A DNA stretch of 36,165 bases from NCBI RefSeq assembly GCF_014199255.1, contig NZ_JACIJF010000025.1, positions 1-36,165 of the forward strand. The letters are read 5' to 3'. Source of the stretch: Sphingomonas xinjiangensis (GTDB lineage: Bacteria > Pseudomonadota > Alphaproteobacteria > Sphingomonadales > Sphingomonadaceae). Under the pieces are notes generated by a model. That model ran no database searches. It worked only from the letters and a program-made list of their open reading frames with translations, and was not told the DNA's origin. Below are positions 22,577 through 31,094 of this stretch, in pieces. The position numbers and the translations under genes were made by a program. Numbering within the stretch: position 1 is the first letter of the stretch; every line of letters begins with the position of its first letter.

Positions 22577-23908
22577 ATGTCGGATTTGCACCTGTCCCGC
22601 CGTGCCGCGCTGACGTTGCCGTTCGCGCTAGCGGGAAGCAGTCTGATGTTCACCCGTGCCTGTGCCGCATCGCCTTCCACGATGCTGATCCCGGAGGACT
22701 TCGGAGCGATTGGCCATGCCACGCGCGCGCAGGCGGCGCAGGGTCGCGATGCGACGGAGGCGTTGCAGCGCATGGCGATCGAAGCGGCACGGCGTGGGGT
22801 GGCGTGCGGCGGAACGCAGGGACGGTGGTATGTTGCGGGAACGATCGACTGGCCCTCGGGATCGCACGTCATCGGACTGAACATCCTGACCACTCCCGGT
22901 GCAACCGACGCCACACCATACACCATCGCCTCAACACACGAACCCAAACGCGACCTTACCTTCACCGATTGCATGGTGGACGGCAACCGCCGCAACCAAG
23001 ATTTGCTGCGGACCTCCGGCGGCGATGGCCGCCGCTTTGGGTGGCTGCTCAGCGGCTATCGCCCCGGTGCCGTCAAAGGCGTCAGTCTAACACGGTGCCG
23101 GGCATGGAACTGTGCGACCGACGGGTTCGCCACCTGGTGCAACGGCGTAGAGCAGCCCCCCGGCGCCGGCTACTTTTTCGGCGACATCCAGCTCGTCGAC
23201 TGCGATTTCCAGTGGAACGGTCGGCACGGAGGCTCGCTGATGGGAGTCGATGGGTTCCGGATGCAGGGCGGGTACCTGAAGAACAATGGTAAGGATCTTG
23301 CCGCCTCGGGCGCCCTGCCGGCTTCTAATGGCACTCGCGCCCGTGCGCTGGCGGCGGGGGGGGGCACGCGCCGCTATGGCCGGCCCTGGGATTGCGAGAG
23401 TTCGCTGCCGGGGGAAGGCTTTCGCAACATCACCTTCGCCGACGTCGACATGCGCGACAATGTTGGTGGACTACTGTTCCATCATTATTTTTATCAAGAC
23501 GGCCGGATCGCGAGCAACCTGCGGGTTGAACAATGCCTGCTATCCGATCCGGAAGGGCAGACTACCGGCGATGGTTCACTTCTATTCTACGCGGTCGATG
23601 CTCGGACCGGCCACCCTTTCCAGGACCGGACCGTGGCGTTCGACGGCATCGAGGCGATTGACAACCAGTATGACCGCCACGGCATCGCGGTCTACTCCGC
23701 CGATCATGTCGTCATCCTTGGCGGACGCGCGACCATGACTGGTCCGGGATACTGGGGACATTATGCCACGATTAGCCAAGGCGGCGACAACCTGCGGATC
23801 AATGTCCCCAGCAACCGTGATCGCATCTGGCGGGTCAAGGGCGATCGTCAGGGGCTGGTTGATGGACGCTTAAGCAGCGGCAGGATTGAGGCCAGTTCCG
23901 CCTCGTAA
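22577..23908 (+). CDS. Tat-exported right-handed beta-helix protein
   Basis: A 443-residue protein with a twin-Arg signal: LSRRAALTLPFALAGSSLMF leading to an ACAASP cleavage site. The mature part has the pectate-lyase-like opening (LIPEDFGAIGHATRAQAAQG, then RDATEALQRMAIEAARRGVA). Repeated beta-helix rungs follow, such as FTDCMVDGNRRN, VSLTRCRAWNCATDGFAT, IQLVDCDFQWNGRHGGSL and ITFADVDMRDNVGGLLF. Periplasmic or surface beta-helix proteins in EPS loci usually act as lyases, hydrolases, epimerases or tail-spike-like binders of the polymer. The catalytic residues are not obvious. A run of nine G bases (23356-23364) lies within the frame. Its 3' end overlaps the convergent glycosyltransferase gene by 61 bases. 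Confidence 0.85.
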   Translation: MSDLHLSRRAALTLPFALAGSSLMFTRACAASPSTMLIPEDFGAIGHATRAQAAQGRDATEALQRMAIEAARRGVACGGTQGRWYVAGTIDWPSGSHVIGLNILTTPGATDATPYTIASTHEPKRDLTFTDCMVDGNRRNQDLLRTSGGDGRRFGWLLSGYRPGAVKGVSLTRCRAWNCATDGFATWCNGVEQPPGAGYFFGDIQLVDCDFQWNGRHGGSLMGVDGFRMQGGYLKNNGKDLAASGALPASNGTRARALAAGGGTRRYGRPWDCESSLPGEGFRNITFADVDMRDNVGGLLFHHYFYQDGRIASNLRVEQCLLSDPEGQTTGDGSLLFYAVDARTGHPFQDRTVAFDGIEAIDNQYDRHGIAVYSADHVVILGGRATMTGPGYWGHYATISQGGDNLRINVPSNRDRIWRVKGDRQGLVDGRLSSGRIEASSAS

Positions 23909-24939
23909 ACCGGAAAGCCGCCGCCCCTCGCGAAGGGCCGCCCCTCGCGCGTCCGGGAACAGGCCAGCGCACGGTTCAGCCCGTCGGCGATTGCGTCCTC
24001 GCTCTGCGACACGGTGAAGATACCGTCCTCACCCTGCGGTAAGCTGGGATGGCGGAAGGTCACGAAGGGGATACCGAGCAGGATGTATTCGTAATATTTG
24101 GTTGGTTCAGCATATTTGGTGTTCAGGCGGTTCATTCGGCCCGCGATGTCCCGGTACGGGTACAGGCATACGAGCGCGGCAGCCTCGGCCCACAGCCGCT
24201 GCAACAGGACCGGGCGCGGCATGGGACCTGTAATGGTCAGCCGCTTATCTGGTGGCAACGGTATCGCGCGCAGCATGTCTAGATAGGCCGCTTCCTCGTG
24301 GTTGCCGATCAGTTCAAGTTCGCGTGCCTCCGACTGCGCGAAGCCGCGTACTAGCAGGTCGAGCCCCTGATAATGCGCGATTAGCCCACCATACATGATC
24401 CGGTGCGGGTTCGGCGCACGCGGAACACCGTGCAACGCCGATATCTGGCCCGCAGTCTTGCGATCGGGCACGTTGCGGATGACGGCGTCGGGTCGACGCG
24501 CGATCACAGCGCGCAGGCGAGCACGATGGCCGTTGACCTCGACGACATGATCCACGGCGCGTAGCAGCCGATTGGCGACGGCCTCCATCCGGCCGTCTCC
24601 GTCCAGTTCATACGCGAAGACGATCGTCCTGCCCCGGCGCAGTGACCAAAAGGGCCATGAAAAGAGGGCGGAGCGCGTTCCCACCATCAATATCGCATCG
24701 GACCGGTCGCGCGCGCGCAACACGCCCCACCAGAAGACAAGCGCGCGCTTCAGCCCGCTCCTCGCCGGCGAGCGGATCGACCGGACCTCAATACCATCCT
24801 CGTCGACGAACCGCTTGTCCACCTCGCCGACGTACAGGACCCGCACGTCGTGCCCTTGCGCGCGTAGGAAACGTGCCAGCGAGAACGCGACGCCGTAGAC
24901 GCGCTCGAGATTGGCGTAGGACCAGATGCTTATCTTCAT
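23848..24939 (-). CDS. glycosyltransferase, GT-B fold (GT4-like)
   Basis: A 363-residue cytosolic glycosyltransferase. The N-terminal acceptor domain has MKISIWSYANLERVYGVAFS and FLRAQGHDVRVLYVGEVD. The C-terminal nucleotide-sugar domain has IMYGGLIAHYQGLDLLVRGF, LELIGNHEEAAYLDML and the E-x7-E-like EPTKYYEYILLGIPFVTFRH. The ATG start (24939) overlaps the stop of the flippase gene (ATGA), so translation is coupled. The long upstream reading of the frame lies within the flippase gene and is not used. The added sugar cannot be told. The 3' end overlaps the convergent beta-helix gene. Confidence 0.85.
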   Translation of the reverse strand: MKISIWSYANLERVYGVAFSLARFLRAQGHDVRVLYVGEVDKRFVDEDGIEVRSIRSPARSGLKRALVFWWGVLRARDRSDAILMVGTRSALFSWPFWSLRRGRTIVFAYELDGDGRMEAVANRLLRAVDHVVEVNGHRARLRAVIARRPDAVIRNVPDRKTAGQISALHGVPRAPNPHRIMYGGLIAHYQGLDLLVRGFAQSEARELELIGNHEEAAYLDMLRAIPLPPDKRLTITGPMPRPVLLQRLWAEAAALVCLYPYRDIAGRMNRLNTKYAEPTKYYEYILLGIPFVTFRHPSLPQGEDGIFTVSQSEDAIADGLNRALACSRTREGRPFARGGGFPVYEAELASILPLLKRPSTSP

Positions 24940-26273
24940 GACGTTCCCCCGCCGCCGACAATGGAGGTCAGTCGCCTGAGCCTGGCAAAAGTCGCAAGCG
25001 AAACAAAGAGTAGGAAGGCGGAATAGGCGGACAATCGCGCCTCGGCGAAACCGTCGGTAGACCGCTGCACGAGCAGCAGCGACACGGTGAGAAACACGAC
25101 GCACCAGAAGATGTTGCCGAATGCGGAGAACTTGAAATGACCAAGCCCGGTCAGCACTGTCCCGAATGGAAACGCCAGCGCGCTGAACCAGCCCGCGCAC
25201 AGCAGCACGACGAACGGATATTCGGCTCCGGTAAGGTGATAGGCTGACAGGAGAGACGATCGCGCGATCATCAGGGCGAGCGCGGGCACCAGCGTCAGCG
25301 CGAAATTAAGCCCGACGATCCGCCATGCCTGCCGACGGAAGCCGATGAGGTCGCCGGTCTCAACCCTGTGCATCAGACGCGGCAGGATGACCTGGTTCAC
25401 GATGGCGGGAACGAACAGCAGCAGGCTGAGCCATTGCTGCGCGACCGTGATGACCGATGTGTTGATCGGCGTGCGCGCCGCAGTGAAAATATAGGTCAGG
25501 ACGATCAGGTTGGTCGGCTCCACCACCGACGAACCAATGAGCGAAGGCGGGATCCGCCCGAGCATGACGCGCCACTGCGTGAAACGCGCCTTCGCGTCTC
25601 GGTCTCTCGCGACGGTTTGCCAGAACAGCAGGGCTGCCGAAATGGCGCCAACCAATAGCGTGCCGCCTGCCACGCAAACTGCCGCCGTCGCAGGGTCGAC
25701 CGCGAGCACGACCGCGACCATCTGTCCCGCGCCGAGCAGAAGGCTGCTCAGCATCGCCTGCCAGTAGGCGCGCTCCGCGATCAGCCCCGCAAGCGTCACC
25801 GCCTGGATGCAAAAACCCGATGCCATCACCGCCAGCAGGATGGCGAAGCACGCAGGGTTTAGTCCCGGCGCGGTTATCCCGGCCGACAGCCATACGACGG
25901 CGGCGACGACGATCACCGTTAGAATCGCCGCCGTCACCAGAAATAGGATTGGCCAGATGCCGCGTTCGGCGCGCGCTCGCGCACCCGCGACGGCACCGGT
26001 CAGCGGCAGCGAGAAGCCCGGTGCGATCGCGAGCCCGAGGATGCTGCTCCACAGGATCACCGCCGACACCGTCACAAGACCGCCCGGCCCGAACCGGTGC
26101 GCCACCAGAAGCAGCGCACCGATCTGCAGGGCCCGGTTACCCCCCGCCCCAACGACGGACAACATGGTGCCTTGAATCAACGAACCGGGGGCCACCACCT
26201 CGGCCAGAAGGCGCGGTAAACCCATTTTTCCGCCATCGAGGGACGAGACGGATGTCACCCCCACAGGATCCAT
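24936..26273 (-). CDS. Wzx-type polysaccharide flippase
   Basis: A 445-residue integral membrane protein with about twelve to fourteen hydrophobic helices (e.g. GLVTVSAVILWSSILGLAIA, IWPILFLVTAAILTVIVVAA, VVLLCAGWFSALAFPFGTVL). The pattern (long loops on the cytosolic side, no ATPase motif) fits the Wzx/MOP family, which moves lipid-linked repeat units across the inner membrane. The start at ATG 26273 lies four bases after the wecB-like stop, so it is the second gene of a three-gene operon (epimerase, flippase, glycosyltransferase). It is the only flippase candidate in the locus. Confidence 0.82.
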   Translation of the reverse strand: MDPVGVTSVSSLDGGKMGLPRLLAEVVAPGSLIQGTMLSVVGAGGNRALQIGALLLVAHRFGPGGLVTVSAVILWSSILGLAIAPGFSLPLTGAVAGARARAERGIWPILFLVTAAILTVIVVAAVVWLSAGITAPGLNPACFAILLAVMASGFCIQAVTLAGLIAERAYWQAMLSSLLLGAGQMVAVVLAVDPATAAVCVAGGTLLVGAISAALLFWQTVARDRDAKARFTQWRVMLGRIPPSLIGSSVVEPTNLIVLTYIFTAARTPINTSVITVAQQWLSLLLFVPAIVNQVILPRLMHRVETGDLIGFRRQAWRIVGLNFALTLVPALALMIARSSLLSAYHLTGAEYPFVVLLCAGWFSALAFPFGTVLTGLGHFKFSAFGNIFWCVVFLTVSLLLVQRSTDGFAEARLSAYSAFLLFVSLATFARLRRLTSIVGGGGTS

Positions 26274-26277
26274 CGCA

Positions 26278-27393
26278 TCACCCCGCCATGATCCGTTCGA
26301 CGATCCGGCGGGCAGCGTGCCCATCGCCATAGGGGCTGCCACCCTTTATCATGTCGGCATACGCTACCGGATCGTCCAGCAGTCGCCGAGCCTCGGTCAG
26401 CAGGCGATCCGCCGACGGCCCGACCAGGCGCGCACTGCCCGCGTCGACGGCCTCAGGCCGCTCGGTTGAATCGCGCGTCACCAGCACCGGCTTATCGAGC
26501 GCGGGAGCCTCTTCCTGGATGCCCCCGGAATCGGTGATGACGATATAGGCGTGCTTCAGGAGATAGACGAAAGACAGATATTCGAGTGGTGGAATGAGAT
26601 GCACGTTGAGGGCATTCCCCAGCATCTCGTGCACGACCTCCTGGACAGAGGGGTTGAGGTGCACCGGGTAGACAATGTCGACGTCGCCACGTTCCGCCAG
26701 CGCCTTAATCGCGATACAGATCTGGCGCAGGCCTTCTCCGAAATTCTCGCGGCGGTGGCCGGTGACGAGAATCAGGCGGCGTTCGTCGCTCAGGAATGAC
26801 ATACCCCGCCCCGCACGTTCACGCAGCGTTGGTTCCTGGTCGAGCCGATCTACGATGCTGTACAACGCGTCGATCACGGTATTGCCGGTGACAACGATCC
26901 GGTCGGGATGGACGTTCTCGGCCAGCAGATTGGCCTGAGACCGCGCGGTCGGCGGAAAATGAAGGCTGGTGATCGGAGTTAGCAGCCGGCGGTTCATCTC
27001 CTCAGGCCAAGGCGACATAATATTGCCGGTCCGCAACCCCGCCTCGACATGCGCAACATTAATCTTGCGGTGGAATGCCGCCAGCCCTGCGGCGAACGCG
27101 GATGTGGTGTCGCCCTGCACAATAACCCAATCCGGATTGGTTTCTGCCAGCACGTTGTCGACAGTCTGCAATACATTCGCCGAAAGTTCGGAAAGTTTCT
27201 GCCGGGGGCGCATGACGTTGAGATCAAATGCAGGTTTGATCCTGAACAAACCCAGCACTTGATCGAGCATCTCACGGTGTTGGCCTGTGACGCAGGTAAT
27301 ATGTTCGACACTTGGTTCTAATTCGAACGCACGTATGACGGGTGCCAGCTTTATTGCTTCCGGCCGCGTTCCAAAAATGCTCATCACTTTCAT
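26278..27393 (-). CDS. wecB: UDP-N-acetylglucosamine 2-epimerase (non-hydrolysing)
   Basis: A 371-residue enzyme that interconverts UDP-GlcNAc and UDP-ManNAc. Family blocks: GTRPEAIKLAPVIRAFE (N-terminus), VQGDTTSAFAAGLAAFHRK, VAHVEAGLRT, TGHRRENFGEGL and the C-terminal DSGGIQEEAPALDKPVLVTR with STERPEAVDAG. The ATG at 27393 has aaggag upstream. No UDP-ManNAc dehydrogenase (WecC) is in the window, so ManNAc itself may enter the repeat unit, or the dehydrogenase is on another replicon. Confidence 0.95.
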   Translation of the reverse strand: MKVMSIFGTRPEAIKLAPVIRAFELEPSVEHITCVTGQHREMLDQVLGLFRIKPAFDLNVMRPRQKLSELSANVLQTVDNVLAETNPDWVIVQGDTTSAFAAGLAAFHRKINVAHVEAGLRTGNIMSPWPEEMNRRLLTPITSLHFPPTARSQANLLAENVHPDRIVVTGNTVIDALYSIVDRLDQEPTLRERAGRGMSFLSDERRLILVTGHRRENFGEGLRQICIAIKALAERGDVDIVYPVHLNPSVQEVVHEMLGNALNVHLIPPLEYLSFVYLLKHAYIVITDSGGIQEEAPALDKPVLVTRDSTERPEAVDAGSARLVGPSADRLLTEARRLLDDPVAYADMIKGGSPYGDGHAARRIVERIMAG

Positions 27394-27563
27394 CGAACAC
27401 TCCTTCTTCGCGAGCCGCGTTAGCGAATGATGCCCGGCATACAAGAGGCGGCAGTGGCAAGATCTCGTTCTTGGGAAGGCGTCCTATCCGGCCGGGACGC
27501 CACGACATGGAACAAGCGCAGGGCGTCCTTGCCGCGAGCGTTGGGTTTACGATAGGTGGCGCC
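27394..27563. promoter_or_regulatory. divergent promoter region, wecB operon / polymerase
   Basis: A 170-base gap between divergent genes, expected to hold promoters in both directions. Longer readings of the polymerase frame (back to 27342) cross it but add a non-membrane, non-family leader, so they are not used. Confidence 0.3.
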
Positions 27564-28856
27564 ATGTCTCCGCAACCTGCCAACCCTGCTGCTCTCGCTC
27601 CGACAGCACGGTCGAACGCCAGCGAGACCGCACAGCGTGTCTGCATCGTCGTCGCCATGGTAGCGGCACTGGTCCTGCAATCGACCACTACCGTGTTCTG
27701 GGGTGCCTATCTCGGGCTAATCGCCACGTTCCTACTTGTCTTCGTGCTGGCGTGGACGGCGTCGCAGAGCCCGCGCTACTTCATAGTCTATGCAGCGATT
27801 CCGATCGTAGTGTGCTGCGCGATCCTGTGCTGGTGCATCATCACCCCCCTACCCGGCAGAGAAATAGAGGGGCTGCCGGTCACCGATCGGCTCAACTATT
27901 ACATGCTGTATTATTCGCCGCAGCTATCTTCCTATACGGATTATGAGAAAGGGTTCTTGACCCTGATCGCATTGTGCCGGCCTTTAATTGATTTCTCGAC
28001 CTTTCTAGTCCTGTGCGTTACGATCACGCTGCTCGGCTATCTTCGCGTACTTTCGGTGATGAAGCGTGAGGCGTACTTTCCGTTCCTGCTGTGCTGCGGA
28101 CTTGGATATTTCTCCTTCTGGAGCGGGGTGCTCAACATCACGCGGCAGTTTTTGGCCGGCGGACTGGTGCTGGTCGGTATCAGCCTGCTGCTCGCCAATT
28201 CCCGTTCGCCCGGCCGTGCGCACCTGATCTGCGCGCTGATCGGCGCGGTTGCCATGTCGATCCACTCCTCGGCGGCGATTGTATTCCTCTTTCAGCTGCT
28301 GACGCTGGTCCGCCAGCGGGACCGGCTGATCGCGACGATATGGATCGTCAACCTGACGCTGTTCGCAGCCAATTTCTTCGGCCTCAATCCGCTGCGCCCT
28401 TTGACGTCGCGCATCTCGGGGTTTCGGCGATACGATATCGAGGAAGCGTCTGCCGCCGATCTCGTCAACATCATGAACACGGGCGTCGGCACGGGCAACC
28501 GCCTGGATTGGGCCGTGTTCCTGCTGCTTCCAATCCTGTTATATTACGGCTTCCGCCTGCTGCGGAACCGTTCGGACGTGCCGCAGGACGATCTCGGTGC
28601 CTTCGCTCTGTTCTATACGACGCTGACCATCCCGTTCTATGCGATGAGCTATCTGATCTATGCTGATCGTCTAGCCTATTACGCGTATCTGACGGTGCTG
28701 CTGTTTCTACTAGTTGTTGCGTCAGCCCCGGCGATGAAGGCGTATCGGAGCGCAATCGTCGCAGGGATGGCGGGCATCGCCATCTCGCAATTCGCTCTGG
28801 GGTGGTACGGCTATACGCCACTGTTTTGGTCTGGCGGGCTGATCCGCGGGGGCTGA
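27564..28856 (+). CDS. EpsG-like polysaccharide polymerase (Wzy role)
   Basis: A 430-residue membrane protein with about ten to twelve helices (VCIVVAMVAALVLQSTTTVF, YLGLIATFLLVFVLAWTASQ, FFAVY-like YFIVYAAIPIVVCCAILCWC). The YYSPQLSSYTDYEKGFLTL loop followed by a membrane core with FWSGVLNITRQFLAGGLVLV is the EpsG pattern (N/R-R-Q-x-h-A/G). EpsG-type proteins polymerise repeat units in place of classic Wzy. ATG 27564 has aggtgg before it; ATG 27507 is an alternative. Its stop lies in a hairpin shared with the convergent glycosyltransferase gene. Confidence 0.75.
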   Translation: MSPQPANPAALAPTARSNASETAQRVCIVVAMVAALVLQSTTTVFWGAYLGLIATFLLVFVLAWTASQSPRYFIVYAAIPIVVCCAILCWCIITPLPGREIEGLPVTDRLNYYMLYYSPQLSSYTDYEKGFLTLIALCRPLIDFSTFLVLCVTITLLGYLRVLSVMKREAYFPFLLCCGLGYFSFWSGVLNITRQFLAGGLVLVGISLLLANSRSPGRAHLICALIGAVAMSIHSSAAIVFLFQLLTLVRQRDRLIATIWIVNLTLFAANFFGLNPLRPLTSRISGFRRYDIEEASAADLVNIMNTGVGTGNRLDWAVFLLLPILLYYGFRLLRNRSDVPQDDLGAFALFYTTLTIPFYAMSYLIYADRLAYYAYLTVLLFLLVVASAPAMKAYRSAIVAGMAGIAISQFALGWYGYTPLFWSGGLIRGG

Positions 28857-28887
28857 GCGGGGCGGGGCACCCCCAGCTGGGCTCAGC
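28852..28887. terminator. hairpin between convergent genes
   Basis: A perfect 7-bp stem, gctgagc (28852-28858) with gctcagc (28881-28887), encloses a GC-rich inner part that can pair further (ggggcaccccc). It covers the stop codons of both the polymerase gene and the convergent GT2 gene. No T-run follows, so a bidirectional terminator is plausible but unproven. Confidence 0.4.
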
Positions 28888-29740
28888 GTTGCGAGAAGCG
28901 TTTGCGTGCCGCTGCCTTGAGATTGCGCGGCACTAACGCCGCCGCCATGCTGCGCACGACCCCCTTGTACGATGCGGGTCGGCGATAAGAGAAATACCGC
29001 AGCACGATCCGCGCAGTAGTTCGCGCGGGCCGGTTCGACGATGCCAGAATCGATCCGCCGTGCACGCGATATTCGACCAGCGGCTGTGTTACACTGGCCA
29101 CGATACTGTTGCGGACGATGCGTTGCAGGAACTCATAATCCTCGGCGCCGACATAGCGTTCGTCATAGCAGCCAATCGTCGCGAACACCGACGTCCGCAG
29201 GAACCATGTCGAATGGACGAAAATATTGCGAACGGCGAGCGCTCCGACCAGATCGTCGGGAAGGTCGCCCGACGCATCCCATAGTCGTTTGCCGTCACCA
29301 TCGATCACACGAACGCCGCTCACCGTTAGGTCAGCCCCCGTAGCGTCGGCCTTGGCGCGTTGCAGCGACAAACGGTCGGGCATACTGAAATCATCCGCAT
29401 CCTGCCGAGCATAGAATGCATAGCCCTCGTCCAGCGCAAACCGCGCGGCGAAATTCAGAACACTAATCAGGCCGACATTATGTTCCATCCGGCAATGGAC
29501 GAGATTGTCGACGGCGGGCAGCCCCTCAAGCGGCACACCCCCATCCTCAACGAGCAGGATGTCGTGCGGCTCGGCGTTACGGGCAAGCGCCGCCAGACAC
29601 GGCTCGATCCAGCGTTGCGCGTTGTAGCATGGCAACACCACAAGGATCCGGGGACGCGCCGCGTCCTTTCGGCGATAGTCACGCACGCGACACGGCACCA
29701 TTCGGCTACCATGGGTAATCCAATGATTGGCTAAACTCAC
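28883..29740 (-). CDS. family 2 glycosyltransferase
   Basis: A GT-A glycosyltransferase of about 285 residues. The N-terminal block RPRILVVLPCYNAQRWIEPC and ILLVEDGGVPLEG are the GT2 nucleotide-binding part. DADDFSMPDRLSLQ holds the metal-binding DxD. The acceptor region includes FVHSTWFLRTSVFATIGCYD and AEDYEFLQRIVRNS (the ED motif before the catalytic base). The GTG start at 29740 overlaps the stop of the GT4 gene (GTGA), as in other operons of this window; ATG 29701 is a shorter option (272 residues). The longer reading upstream lies within the GT4 gene. Confidence 0.87.
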   Translation of the reverse strand: MSLANHWITHGSRMVPCRVRDYRRKDAARPRILVVLPCYNAQRWIEPCLAALARNAEPHDILLVEDGGVPLEGLPAVDNLVHCRMEHNVGLISVLNFAARFALDEGYAFYARQDADDFSMPDRLSLQRAKADATGADLTVSGVRVIDGDGKRLWDASGDLPDDLVGALAVRNIFVHSTWFLRTSVFATIGCYDERYVGAEDYEFLQRIVRNSIVASVTQPLVEYRVHGGSILASSNRPARTTARIVLRYFSYRRPASYKGVVRSMAAALVPRNLKAAARKRFSQR

Positions 29741-30879
29741 AGCCGCGTTTCTGGCATCAGGGGGGCGGTCATGACCTGGTAGATCCGTTCGTTGACCTTG
29801 ATTTGGTCGAAGCGCTCCTCCGCCATCCGGCGGCTTTCGCGCCCCATCGCGGGGATCATCGAGGGATCGACACAGAATTTGCGGATCGCATTTGCGAGGC
29901 TGGCGGCATCGCGCGGTTGCGCGAAAAAGCCGTTCACGCCGGACTTCACCGTCTCGCGACACCCTGGAACGTCAGTGGTAACGATCGGGCGTCCCATCGC
30001 CATCGCTTCCTGAGTGCTGCGTGGTACACCTTCACGATAGGACGGCAGCACATAGACCGAACAAGCGGCAATCGCCGGGCGGACGTCGGGCATCTCGCCC
30101 AGCCATTTGACGCTGCCGTCGGCGGTGAAGGTGCGGATCTCTTCCGCTGATATCCCGCTGGGGTTGGCGTCCATGCCGCCGATGAGGTGAAAGCGAGCCG
30201 CTGGAAAGTCCTTGCGCACCATCCGCGCCGCGGCCACGAACTCGCCCACGCCCTTCTCGCGCAGCAGGCGGCCGATCATCAGGAACGATGGCGGGCCATC
30301 CCGGAAGGGTGCCACGTCGTAATGCGAAAGATCGACCCCGATACCGCCCAGCAACTGAGCCTTGGCCGGGGACACGATCCCCCTGTCGATGAATTCGGCA
30401 CGATCATCGGGGTTGAGGAACAGTATCCGGTCCGCACGTCCCAGCGAGATCTTTAGCAAAGTGATGGCCATTCGCCGCGCCAATCGCTTTTTCATTCCGT
30501 CGCGGCCGTCGTCAGTGAACAGATAGCCCAGCCCTTCCACCATAGCGATGCGGCGTGGAACACGGGCGATCGCGGCGGCAAGGCCACCATAGATGTTAGG
30601 CTTAATGAAATAGGTCAGGCTCACGTCCGGCCGCTCGCGACGCAGCCATGCGGTGAGATCGCGTAGCGTATGAAAATCGGACAGCGGATTCTGGCCGGTA
30701 CGCTCAATCCGGTAGGTTCCGGGCAGCACCCCCAGAGCGATGAGCTCCCCGTGCTGAACGCTTGAGAATTCTGGCGCCAGCACATGCACTTCGTGTCCGC
30801 GCTCGACAAGGAGGCGCAACAGGGGGCCACGAAACCGGATAAGCGAATCCGCGAAGTTGGATATAATCGCAATCTTCAC
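29737..30879 (-). CDS. family 4 glycosyltransferase
   Basis: A 380-residue GT-B glycosyltransferase of the WbaZ/PglA-like group. The N-terminus is KIAIISNFADSLIRFRGPLL and LVERGHEVHVLAPEF, with PNIYGGLAAAIARVPRRIAM and VEGLGYLF. The C-terminal donor domain has FLMIGRLLREKGVGEFVAAA, FHLIGGMDANPSG, and VLPSYREGVPRSTQEAMAMG (E-x7-E motif). RFRGPLL and EGLG are typical of enzymes that add GalNAc or similar to a diacetamido sugar lipid (PglA group), which fits the PglC-like start of the pathway, but specificity is inference. GTG 30879 is the start; longer readings cross the intergenic gap. Confidence 0.9.
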   Translation of the reverse strand: MKIAIISNFADSLIRFRGPLLRLLVERGHEVHVLAPEFSSVQHGELIALGVLPGTYRIERTGQNPLSDFHTLRDLTAWLRRERPDVSLTYFIKPNIYGGLAAAIARVPRRIAMVEGLGYLFTDDGRDGMKKRLARRMAITLLKISLGRADRILFLNPDDRAEFIDRGIVSPAKAQLLGGIGVDLSHYDVAPFRDGPPSFLMIGRLLREKGVGEFVAAARMVRKDFPAARFHLIGGMDANPSGISAEEIRTFTADGSVKWLGEMPDVRPAIAACSVYVLPSYREGVPRSTQEAMAMGRPIVTTDVPGCRETVKSGVNGFFAQPRDAASLANAIRKFCVDPSMIPAMGRESRRMAEERFDQIKVNERIYQVMTAPLMPETRL

Positions 30880-31094
30880 GACGCGCAGACTGCCATGGGT
30901 ATAAAATCCTTTTATCCGGCGGCGCCTGCCAATCAGTTTCAAAATGATTGGACTTGTCTGGATTGTCGCCCAAGTCGTTGACGGGGCTGCTGGGTAAGAG
31001 GATGACCTGCTACCGTCAACTCGCAGGCTCTGGTCGTATCGCGCCAAACAGTCGGTTCCGCCGAACGGGATTATAGCATAAGGGCAATGCCGAC
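30880..31094. promoter_or_regulatory. divergent promoter region, GT operon / ligase-like gene
   Basis: A 215-base gap between divergent genes; the expected promoters cannot be placed by eye. The part nearest the right-hand gene (31071-31082, ttatagcataag) is more AT-rich. Confidence 0.3.
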
